Of a stretch of DNA of 64,000 nucleotides, positions 10,150-19,510 are shown piece by piece. The number at the start of each line of letters is the position of its first letter. The first letter of the stretch is position 1. The stretch lies in NCBI GenBank assembly GCA_015501075.1, contig JADNYJ010000077.1:1-64000 (forward strand). Reading direction: 5' to 3'. Source of the stretch: Gymnopilus junonius. Taxonomy: Eukaryota > Basidiomycota > Agaricomycetes > Agaricales > Galerinaceae. The notes under the pieces were generated by a model. That model saw nothing but the letters and a program-made list of their open reading frames with translations. It did not search any database and was not told the DNA's origin. The translations under genes and the position numbers were made by a program.

Positions 10150-11306
10150 ATAGACAGATAGGTATCTAAGTCAGTCAGGACTTGAAAAAGACACCAAAAT
10201 AACTTTCAGGCTCTGCGAAGCATTCCATGACGATTAAATCGACTTTGAGGCTCTCCAGGTTTTCCAGGCCTCGACAGTTTGAAGCGTCTTCAACGGTAGA
10301 TAATAATCACGATTCACGGGGGCGGGGGTGGAAACCTTCAAGGACTAGACGCTGTACTTTCTGTAATTTAAATTTGCCACAAAAGAGAGGATCTGCTGTC
10401 GATATATAGCGAACGTGGCAGGCCAAAACGCTATTGTCTGTGATGAGGACTGCCAGGTTGTAGTAAGAAACGCGTCACACATCTGTGAAAGACAACACCA
10501 AATTTTCGACATCATGGAGGCCTTCTAGGATCTCACTTAAAATTCCGAATCCTATTTTGTCATCCCGTAAAATGAAAGAAGCCTGTTTGACTTGGCTTAA
10601 GTCAAAGACTGGTGAGCCATAACAAGTCTGGTTCGCAATATTTCGACATTCGGATCGTCGCCAGACAATACTTTCAGTTCCCGTAAGTAGTAGAATTGGA
10701 TTGTTGCACGACCGATGCTTAGTTCGCAGCCTCGGCAGGAGAAAGTCGGTTATATAGTCTGTATGATATTTTAAAGCAATGAAGATACCGGACTGCTCGC
10801 GCCAAGCTGACTGGCAGCCTCGTCATGCCGAGTGGTAGGCACCACTATGGTTAAGGACAGTCAACCGATCCAAAGAGGTGAACTGTTGCAGCAATTTGAC
10901 TTTGCCGTAATCAAGTTTATTTTTATGATCTATGTGGATCTCTAAACAGCAATTTTATGGTTTTTTGAGAGAATGTCTTCATAGTACGCCACAGGATTAC
11001 AGGCGGGCATGCAACTTGAAGATAGCTCCATTCAGCCTCGTTCGGGAAAAGAGTGAGTGTACGAAACAAGCACTTTTGACAGGGTTCCCGAAGGCACTGG
11101 CATGTCAGCGATAACGCTGATAGTGTTTTCAGCTTCAGTTTGGGGTCGTCATAAGGTGATGCCCCCGAGTCCACGATGTCAACCACGACGCACAGCAGGT
11201 CAATGAAAGACAGGTTCGCTCCGCCATTGGAGAAAAGAGTATGACTTTCAGTGCAACTGGCACGTAGGGTAAGAATAGAGATGGCAAGAGGAGCGTCGTG
11301 TCTCAT
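10150..11306 (-). pseudogene. Decayed F-box/LRR-like gene
   Basis: The reverse strand from an ATG at 11306 encodes an F-box-like opening of the Agaricomycete type: LSFIDLLCVVVDIVDSG, then LKTLSALSLTCQCLREPCQK and CLFRTLTLF. Downstream only short pieces are readable, such as KVKLLQQFTSLDRLTVLNHSGA near 10850-10900 and CRGLENLESLKVDLIVMECF-like text near 10230-10290, all in different frames with stops between. This is what is left when an F-box gene with a leucine-rich C-terminal half has decayed. Some breaks might be undetected introns, so a functional spliced gene is not fully excluded. Confidence 0.5.
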
Positions 11307-11615
11307 ATTCTGGCGAGTGTCGGATGGAAAGGAAAGAAGGCCTTGTGATCGTGCTCGGCATCACGCCTCATGCCACCCGCTTTCATCGCCTGTCTTGCGG
11401 GTTCTCAACAATTCTGATAACACCTTACGAGACTCTTAATTAGTTTCAACTGTTAGGATAATTTTTGCAGGTTCAACATGATACCCTCTCGGCACTCTTT
11501 CGTGGAAGGAGCCTGAATAGGACTCGGTTATTCCAATAAGATCGAGTGTGTTCAAAAGCATACATTACAAGATTTATCTGTACGCCAAGGACGACAGCAA
11601 CATATTTAACCTTCC

Positions 11616-13336
11616 CTATGACCTGAATTTCGCGCTCTTTTTCATATACACGCAACTAACACTTCCCACCTTTTCCCTAAACCATGGTAACCAGTTCGAA
11701 TCCACATTCGGGCATTCATCGATAACCAAAGAAGTCATCCGGCTCACAAAATTCCCTTCAAGGTTAGCTGGCGGGGCCCCCATTGGAGGTAGTCGAAGTT
11801 TAATCATGCGCACCAACGGACCTGTTTGTACATCCGGAGATTTTGAGAAGTTGACATGAGTGAGTTTGGGGCAAAGAATTGAGGTGGTCGAAGAAGACGG
11901 GATATCATTGGTTTGAGGAGAAAAGGAAGGGCTTGCTAAAGCCTCAATAATTGTGGTGGCATGGGAAGCAGTGTTAGACACTTCAAGAATCTGAAGGTTT
12001 GGTGAAATGCGCAATAGATTCATTATCGAATCTCCTCTGCACTGCACTGACGTCAATCTGAGTTCAGTCAAAGCTGGTGCGCTGTGTGTAACCAGGTGCT
12101 GTAAGAAACTGTCGTAGCCGGGAGGAGGGGTGTCGACTCGGAGCACTTCCAGCTTTGGGAAGTCCAAAGTGTGAACAAAGATAGGATAGGACCCCTTTAT
12201 TTCCAAGACGGATAGGCAAGGCAGAGAGAAATCTTCTTTGTCCTTATCGTCGGATAAGACTGCAAGGGTCTCGATAGATAAGTGCTCGAGGAAAGGATTG
12301 TTTTTCAGGAAATCGGATAGAGCTCCACTGAAACAGGTTACTGATTGCAGTCGGAGCGACGTGATGTTCGTAAGATGCGTGGCCCAACTAAGAGGCATGC
12401 CCCTCATAGTGAGATTGCGCAAATGTAGATGATTACTCAGAGCTGGAAGAGACCGTGCTCGCCAGGCTTCACTGTTATCAGAATAGTCGAGTTCTAGTTG
12501 CTCTAGATCTTTGAGGGAAGTCGCATGCCCAATGGAATGCAGAAATGTAGCGACATCCCATCGCTGCACTCGGAGAACACGAAGATAACGCCACTGCACA
12601 GGATCCAACAGATTGGTAGACCATTGCGGCACATCGAGGGCAGAAGAGCGAACAACGAGCTCTCGGATCCTGCCTTTCGACCTTTCGAGCCATACTTTCG
12701 CCTTTTGTTTTGGTCGGCGTCGAGTTAACACAAGGCTATCCCACAAGAATGGGATATTGTGGACTACTTCTCTCCAGTGTTTGGAAACTTGGGAGAGAAT
12801 AATAGAAGCAGCAGGGTCTTCCATCATGAGTATTCTTGCAATCTCTCCAAACAGCTCGATGGGAAGTTTGCCCATGTTGTCAGCAAATCTCTTGCGATGT
12901 GCTTCCCTGTCTCGGTGAACCTGCTGCTCCAAAGTAAGAAGCGAAGCGCGTCTGTCCTGCTCCGTTTCCTTCAGCCTATCCAGTGCCATCTTTATCATCG
13001 TGATTGAAGGTCAAACTTGCTGCTCTGGAGAAAAAGACGCGCCGCACGCGCGTATCCTTGCCATTTGTCAGGTGCAATGTCTATTGTCTGTTTGCGTCCT
13101 TCATGGCTTTCTTGGTCTCTCCGAGCTTCGAATATACGGCAGCACGAGAATCCAAGATGAGATAGCATTCGGTCCCGTATTTTCAAGTGCCTGAAGATGC
13201 AAATAGAACGATGACTAGTCACTATACGATTAGTGGAAATAGCCAAGGTTTCAGACCTCATTAAAGTGCAGGAGGCTTCTTGATAGTTTCCGACCTGGTA
13301 TTTGTTTAGACCCTGTTGAAAGGCTTTCCTCGACAT
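11616..13336 (-). CDS. TPR-F-box-LRR protein, Pof3/Dia2-like, four frame breaks
   Basis: The order is TPR repeats, F-box, leucine-rich repeats, as in S. pombe Pof3 and S. cerevisiae Dia2, SCF subunits with roles at replication forks and in genome stability. The first exons (13336 to about 12999) read AFQQGLNKYQVGNYQEA, then an intron, then LILDSRAAVYSKLGE, ANRTIDIAPDKWQGYARAAR and LFLQSSKFDL. The uninterrupted 12998-11616 part holds the F-box (LPIELFGEIARILMM, SQVSKHWREVVHNIPFLWDSL) and about 350 residues of LRRs, ending in NWLPWFREKVGSVSCVYMKK. In the TPR part the family reading needs one extra base at about 13273-13276, 13180-13183, 13087 and 13006-13009. All four are losses from short homopolymers. 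A downstream start at 12998 would avoid the breaks but drop the TPRs. Stop TAG/TGA region near 11616. Confidence 0.7.
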
Positions 13337-14058
13337 GGCCAATGAGTTCACTGGATATACAGCTGCTTTGGTTACTTCAGCGCGTTTGCTTGAAGATCTG
13401 CCGTGACGTGACGTTACACACACGCGAAAAGTCTCGTGACACAACTCGCTACCAATTACTAAATCATTGATTACCGTTTTGAACATACAATCTTCTGAAT
13501 TCTCTGATTTTCGCTTCACAGGTGGTAATCGCTCGATATCTTAGCAGCCTATCTGACCGGAATGAATACGAAGCGTTGTATCTGTCCTTTGCTCTGTTAT
13601 CTGTGGCAATGAACTCGTGGTGCGTCTAACATGACGATCCGACTGTCGCAGTGGCTGCTCAAATTCAAACGGAGTTTCTTGAGCTACAGACTGACGAATT
13701 TAAGGCTATTTGACTGCCCGCATGTTGCGGATAAAACTTTACTGGACGCAATGGCTCCCAAGTTGCTCCGAACTGACCTCGTAAGGCGATCGATAGGACA
13801 ATTGTACGAATTCCAGGTGCGTATATCACAGTTATTAGATTCGCCACCAATTATATCCTTACCTTATCTTCAAGCAAATATGTTCCAGAATGACATCGTC
13901 CGCGTCGTATTCCACCGGTCACTGCCTATCACGAATGAATTACAAGCTTGTTTGGCAAGAGTGACATTCTCTTTCGATTTCGGATGTCTTATACTTGTTA
14001 CTATTGGTGAACGGAAAATGTTCTAGACACGTTTTACGAGATCGTCCCTCAAACTCTG
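13337..14058. other. Intergenic with a possible LRR fragment
   Basis: An open frame at 13631-14026 on the plus strand contains LTNLRLFDCPHVADKTLLDAM, which resembles one leucine-rich repeat from an F-box protein, but there is no F-box and no homologous continuation. I take it as a relic or chance match. Nothing else is supported. Confidence 0.3.
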
Positions 14059-14066
14059 TATATAAG
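14059..14066 (+). promoter_or_regulatory. TATA box of ABM-like copy 1
   Basis: TATATAAG lies about 70 bp upstream of the ATG at 14133. The other two family members have TATATAAA/TATAAA 60 bp before their ATG. Confidence 0.5.
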
Positions 14067-14132
14067 CTCGTGGTCGTTCACGTAGCGAATGCAGTTGTTG
14101 CCTCATAATTCCACAAAGTCAGCAATTCAAAC

Positions 14133-14905
14133 ATGCCAGTGGTCGAAATTGTGTCCTTCACTGTCGACAAGGCATTTTCGTCTGACCTGGCCGTGAACAT
14201 TTTCGATAATCCATTAGCATAATCAAACAGGTTGACGAATGCTTGAGGTCAGTTTTTCCCCGGTATTGTTTCTGGTCATTCATGATATCCTACTTCAGTG
14301 TACATCACGGTTTTCAGCTGGACGACAATACTCGAGCATACCTGATTATCAGTGCGATGCTCTTTTATTTTTATTTTTAATCTCCTATACGATATTGTAG
14401 CTGGGCATCCTACGACCACGCCTTCACAACCAAGCGCAAGGGCAATTCGTCTTTCGACCTGGATAAATTAGGCCTATCCTTGAATGAACTTTCCATCCAA
14501 CTCTTCTCGTCGAATGAGGATCCCATTCCATTCTCGACTCTCCGCTTCCTGAATTGAGATGCACCCGACCAACACCAGGGCATAAAGAGGCGGAACTAGG
14601 ATTGTTCATTGGTGCCTTTGAGGCCCGAGTTAGAAATGGCGATTGCATTGAACTAGCCTTCGAAGACTTCCCCTCATGGACCTGGGGAGTTGACCAGCAC
14701 AATCAGGGATCGAGCATCTATCTACTTGGTTTTAAAGGCGTCGAGGTGTGTTTCGCCGCTAAAAAAATTTGGGAAGAAATCATTCAAATCACTTCCCTAG
14801 CTTCGAAAAGCCGTCCTTGAAACAAGGCCCTTTGCGGAGGTCATGCAGGATATATATGAAGTTTCGCATGTCGATATCAAACCTTTGTCATTGACGAGGG
14901 CATAA
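14133..14905 (+). pseudogene. ABM-like barrel protein, copy 1, frame-disrupted
   Basis: First of three related genes (others at 18445 and 28338). It starts MPVVEIVSFTVDKAFSSDL, like MPAVEIASFTATKAFLSDV of copy 2, and shares its exon plan. Aligning with copy 2 shows single-base losses near 14217-14220, 14303 and 14541-14544, and the splice donor after exon 2 does not give the right phase. Between breaks the protein is readable: KLGLSLNELSIQLFSSNEDP, then IELAFEDFPSWTWGVDQHN and SIYLLGFKGVE, with a last exon ending DIKPLSLTRA. It is much more diverged than copies 2 and 3, so it is an older duplicate. As written it cannot make the full protein; consensus errors are the alternative. Confidence 0.55.
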
Positions 14906-16068
14906 GAATTTGGGTAGTATGAATGTTGCACGGCATCTATCAGGATGGTACCTCAATCATCGTCATCGTCATCATCATCACTGGCATTGTCATGATTCGG
15001 GCTTCCGTATAGGACAAATCTCCCGTTACACATTCCGCTTCAAATCAATAGACAATGCGAATTTTGTGTCTTAATATAACCCGTCTCATTGGCAGAAGTC
15101 GTATGAGCACGCTTCGCATCCTTCCCTAAGTTTATCGGAATTATTAGGATAAACGGTAGAATCAACATACAGAAGCAAGTTCGCATCAGTGGGGAAGAGC
15201 GGGGAAAGTGGGGAAAGTGGGGAAAAGTGGGGTAGTCTTCAGATCTCTTCAGATCTAGAGTAGGTCGAGACTCGCTAGATTTAGGATTAATGCTGTAATA
15301 GATCATCTCTAGAGTATACAATCTGTGCGATAAACGGTAGAAACCGGGATTCTGAATGGTTTTATCCCGCGTACATGGTCAAGTGAGCGAATAAGAAAGA
15401 ACAAGTGTTGAGTGAAATGCCTGATACATGCTGTGGACCGTTGTGTAAGCAGCCAAATACGGATGTAAACACGGATGTGCGGAGGAGCGTGGGGTTGATC
15501 GAGATCACTTAGAGCACACGGAAGGGCCTGGAGGAGCGGACAACTCCCTTCTTCAGAGAATTACTGTTGAAAGTCTGTTTTCAATATAGGCCAAGCATCG
15601 CTTACCCTGTTCTCTGTGGACACGGTCGAATTCGCCCCACATGCACCTCGATTCACATGCATCTCGACTCCAGCAGGGACCTAGAGCACCCTTACCTCTC
15701 GTAACTCATGTACCCCTATAACCAACCTATAACTCATAAGTTTGGGCACTACCAAACCGGAATATTACACCAAAACTGACCTTTATAATCCCTCGTAACT
15801 CAATCTCGGCCGTCGACTAAGGGGTACGGGATATAGGAGTGCCGAACAATGGTTTCATTGAAAGGAAAGACGGAAGTGATCATCCGCTTCGTCGCGTCCG
15901 ACTGGGTCCATTTCTATCTAATTTGAATTGCAATCTCCATCCAGACACCATCGCAAGGTCATGTTACCATGTTTGCAATGACATCTCACCCTACCCCACC
16001 CGTTCTTCGTTCTGGTATTTAATCTGTGGTTGTATGGACTCATTCACCATTCACCCACCCATTTAACT
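14906..16068. other. Intergenic, upstream region of the alcohol dehydrogenase
   Basis: No gene is supported. It contains a (TCA/TCG)n-rich stretch at about 14955-14985, the GTGGGG array at 15189-15232, a small direct repeat CTTCAGATCTCTTCAGATCT right after it, and a pyrimidine-rich leader (CACCATTCACCCACCC) just before the ADH start codon. Confidence 0.5.
15189..15232 (+). promoter_or_regulatory. Array of five CreA/Mig1-like GYGGGG sites
   Basis: Five hexamers fit the CreA/Mig1 consensus SYGGRG: GTGGGG at 15189, GCGGGG at 15199, and GTGGGG at 15208, 15217 and 15227. They are spaced 9-10 bp apart, about one helical turn, and lie 840-880 bp before the ADH start. Glucose repressors of this type control alcohol dehydrogenases in other fungi. 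Binding here is inferred, and a simple minisatellite is the alternative. Confidence 0.4.
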
Positions 16069-17463
16069 ATGTCGGCAGTACCAACAATCCAGAAAGCCGC
16101 CGTCGTCGGAACACTCGGACAGGATGTGCTGATCAAGGACTTCCCTGTCAAGTCTCCTCAGGAGCTCGCTCCCGGCGAGTGTTTGCTCAAGATGATATGT
16201 ACTGGAGTGTGCCATACAGACCTGCATGCTGCCATGGGTGACTGGCCTATTAAACCCAAGACACCTCTCATCGGTGGTCACGAAGGTGTGGGTGAGGTCG
16301 TCGCTATTGGAAAGGATACTGTCGACTCTCCAGTCAAAGTCGGCCAACGAGTCGGCGTGAAGTGGATTGCCAATTCCTGCCGCAATTGTGAGCATTGCAG
16401 GAAGGGCCTCGAGCAAAGTACGTTGCCTTGATTATTTGCACTTCATTTGCATATGTACTGACTCTGCCATCAGATTGCGAGGATGTGTTGCTCAGCGGTT
16501 ACACAGTCAACGGAACCTTCTCTCAATATGTTGTGCGTCTCATTCATTCTGTTTATTCGCCGTGAACTTCATTTTCCTTCAGGTTTCTTGGGTCCACATC
16601 GTTACTGCGATTCCCGACGAGCTCGGCAGCGAAGCCGCTGCTTCAATCCTTTGCGCAGTATGTTCATCTTGAGCGTTACAGTATTTTCCTTCTGACTTTT
16701 TTATCTGTCTAGGGCCTTACCGTTTACCGAGCTCTGAAAAACAGTCAGACCAATGCCAGTGACTGGGTCGTTATTCCCGGTGCTGGAGGCGGCCTTGGCC
16801 ATCTTGGTCAGTGCTATTTTTGTTGGATGCATTCTCTATTTTTTTATTTACTTACGTCTGCTCAGCTGTCCAATACGCCAAATACATAGGACGTCGAGTG
16901 ATTGCCATCGATACGGGCGACGAGAAACAGAAACTCACCAAGGAGCTTGGTGCCGACCACTGGATCGATTTCAGGCAAACGAAGGACCTTGTAGCAGAGG
17001 TCAAAAGGCTTACGGGTGGCAAGGGCGCTCACGCCGCACTTGTCACAACCGCTATGGTGCGTCCCCCTTTTTGCCCCAGTAATTTGACGCTTATAATCTG
17101 GTTTAGCCTTCCGGCTATACTCAAGCTGTGGACTATCTTCGACCTGGAGGTCATCTCATGGCTGTTGGATTGCCCGCGGAGGCTCAATTTAATGCTGTCA
17201 TTTTCGACGTAGTATTCAAGTCCATCACCATTCACGGCTCGTACGTCGGAAACCGTCAGGACGCCGAAGAGGCTATCGAAATTGCTGCCTCAGGGGCGGT
17301 CAAGTGTCACTATGTGACCAAGAAATTGTCTGACATTGCAGAGTGCGTATCTTTTTTATCAGGTGGTGTTCACCCTTTCATATTTTTTATCTTGAACAGG
17401 GTTTATGATAGCCTTAGCAAGGGCACGATTGCTGGTCGTATCATCCTCACCATGGATGTGTAA
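16069..17463 (+). CDS. Zinc-dependent alcohol dehydrogenase (ADH1 type)
   Basis: Seven exons give 355 residues with no frame problem: 16069-16417, 16474-16532, 16583-16657, 16713-16806, 16866-17056, 17107-17342 and 17400-17463. The enzyme would interconvert primary alcohols and aldehydes with NAD in the cytosol. Catalytic zinc ligands are Cys48 (CTGVCHTDLHA), His71 (GGHEGVGEV) and the Cys in AASILCAGLTV. Structural zinc cysteines are at about 104, 107, 110 and 118 (NSCRNCEHCRKGLEQNC). The Rossmann motif is GAGGGLGHLAVQYAK, and Asp in AIDTGDEK favours NAD over NADP. The C-terminus, GTIAGRIILTMDV, is also typical. The start MSAVPTIQKA fits family starts, so the in-frame upstream ATG at 16030 is probably not used. 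Neighbours are ABM-like genes and an ABC transporter. Confidence 0.9.
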
Positions 17464-18384
17464 TATTATGAGACGCTCAAGGACGCTTTAATCATGTACA
17501 TTGCCTTGCTTTCTGCACTGTAAATTAAACCATCGGGTATGTAACAGCAGACCGCAAAGTGGAAGTACACATGTAGAACATTTAATTGTTTTGATACCAG
17601 TGGAATATATAAATTATTCCGAAATAAAGCGGGAAAGTTATTTGCGCAGATTTTCGTAAAGCGCCAAGCCAAGATGATTAAAGAAAGTCCGAGAAATGAG
17701 TAGTAGCCAGTTATTGTTGCGTTCGGTTTCGTCAAGGTTTCGTATTCAAATATTGGAGTTGTGGTCACAAAATGTGTGATTCGATAGATGTTGCGAAGAG
17801 CATCGGTTCACCGAAGTAGTTTAGAATCGAAAGGATGGCGAAGTACATAGGCGACCATGCATTTGTCATGCATAGTAGTAGGATCAGGCAACAAGCAAAT
17901 TGGTGGCTGTGCCAAATTCCAATCTCTCTAATTCTTGCAAGCCACCACCAAGGTGGAATGTCGACGGCAAAATACTTTATTGAACACGCTTCTTTAATTG
18001 ACAATCTACCTTCACCTCGAGGGAATACCATCACAGCATGTTGCTTGCCGTAGTGCAATCGATAAAGTGAAGACAATTGAGTCCTGTTGCTGCACAGGGT
18101 CCACGGAGTTTCTTGAGCTTCAAGCTAAAGAATCGGAGGTCGTATGAAGTGCACGGTGACATGGAAAACCTTACTAGTCATTTTGCCTTCACTTCATTTC
18201 ATCCTCCCCTATGGCATGAATCCATGCCTCTCGGATTGACTGACGAACGAGTCGTGTAATGATAGAAACTATGGTGCGGAATATCCCTTCGTTCGACGAA
18301 GGAAACTTTCGATGTTTAACCTTCTATCTATAATCTGGCCATCAATGAAGGAGAAATACACTCTCAAATTATTTCCTCGAGCCA
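17464..18384. other. Intergenic; right part duplicated near 27.8 kb
   Basis: No convincing gene. From about 17983 on, the sequence has a second copy at 27841 onward. Short minus-strand frames in both copies (each with YRLxYG and FPRGEGRLS/FLQGKGRLS text) are similar to each other, but show no known domain. Confidence 0.4.
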
Positions 18385-18917
18385 TATAAAATCCCCTGTT
18401 TCTCACCCAGGCAAGACAGTCCCCCAAGACTACATCACTCAAACATGCCAGCAGTCGAGATAGCATCCTTCACTGCTACCAAAGCCTTCCTTTCCGATGT
18501 TTCGACCGCAGTCTTCGACAAAGCTATCGACGCCGTCAAAGAGATTGATGGGTGCTCAAGGTCGGTTGCTCTCTCGACCAGTATTGTTTCTGAATATTCT
18601 CATGCATTTCCTCAGCGTTTATCGCGGGTTTCAGCATGATGACAAGACACGCGCATACGTGCTTATTGGTAAAACTGACCTTTCTTTTTCATTGGCATTG
18701 ATGCTCACTGTTTTTGCAGTCTGGGGCTCCTATGAGACATATGTCAACGCGACTAAAAGCGAGGGCCTTTCTGTCCTCAAGGTCGAATCAAACAAACTAG
18801 GACTATCCTTTGACGACATCTCCATTCAGCTCGTTGCTCTTGACGATGATCCGTCCCCACTCCTCGATGCTCCGCTCACTGATCTGTGGTTCTCTCAGCC
18901 CAAGCTAGGACACACAG
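17983..18917 (+). repeat. Direct duplication, left copy (partner 27841-28808)
   Basis: Two blocks match the region near 28 kb in the same orientation. Block A is 17983-18174 against 27841-28024 (moderate similarity). Block B is 18319-18917 against 28219-28808 (nearly identical), covering promoter, TATA box, leader, exons 1-2, the second intron and half of exon 3 of the ABM-like gene. Past 18917 the copies are still related but clearly diverged. Confidence 0.8.
18385..18390 (+). promoter_or_regulatory. TATA box of ABM-like copy 2
   Basis: TATAAA within CCATATAAAATCCCC, 55-60 bp before the ATG at 18445. The same sequence and spacing occur in copy 3. Confidence 0.6.
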
Positions 18918-19236
18918 ACGCAGATTTATCGTCATTCATCTGGTCATTCGTTGCCCAGGTCAACAATGATGAGTACACTGATTTACAGTTTGCAGACCTT
19001 CCCGTTTGGGCCTTTGCAGTTAACAAGCAGAATATTGGATTGAACGTTTATTTTGGAGGTTGGAAAGGTATAGAGGTACGCTGCGTTCATGAAAGTGTAT
19101 CGAGAAATGGCTCATAGTAAAGCATTATCAGGCCCGAAAGATTTTGTTTAACAACATATCTTATGCAAACTTCCTGAAAGGAGTATACGAGTTCTCGAGT
19201 TTTAACATCAAAGGCCTGTTCTTGACCAAGGCTTAA
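18445..19236 (+). CDS. ABM-like dimeric alpha/beta-barrel protein, copy 2 (intact)
   Basis: Four exons (18445-18560, 18616-18668, 18720-19075 and 19132-19236) give an intact 209-residue protein. The N-terminal half resembles antibiotic-biosynthesis-monooxygenase (ABM) type ferredoxin-like barrels: MPAVEIASFTATKAF, VYRGFQHDDKTRAYVLI and VWGSYETYVNATKSEG. The second half repeats the idea: PVWAFAVNKQNIGLNVYFGG. There is no signal peptide, so it should be cytosolic. ABM proteins include small cofactor-free monooxygenases and also non-enzymatic barrels, so the activity is not known. The fold assignment is inferred from motif layout. It lies between an ADH gene and an ABCC transporter, and a strong TATA box suggests regulated or high expression. 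Confidence 0.6.
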
Positions 19237-19510
19237 GGGATCAGGTGGTACGGAGTTAGATATAGCTACATTGAAAATTCCAATTCCAACGTATGATCGT
19301 CGAGTTCCTTCAAAGGCTACAGTAGAAATTAAGAACCAACAATGATCTGCTACGTCGTAGACCACCATACCTCCGTGGGTTCACGATCGACTGTATGTTG
19401 TGGAACAAAACGCCCCCGACCCTACATAGAATTACATAAACCAGAGTCGTGAGAGGACAAGTCACAGAAAATATGCGTGGTTTGAAAATCCGTGTTTTTC
19501 AGCAATAAGT
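19237..19510. other. Short intergenic between convergent genes
   Basis: 274 bp between the end of the ABM-like gene and the end of the ABC transporter gene. It probably holds both 3' ends; nothing else is seen. Confidence 0.4.

Noticed and set aside
11690..11720. GTTCGAATCC, reminiscent of a tRNA T-arm
   Set aside because: No matching acceptor, D or anticodon stems around it. The same applies to a similar string near 7730.
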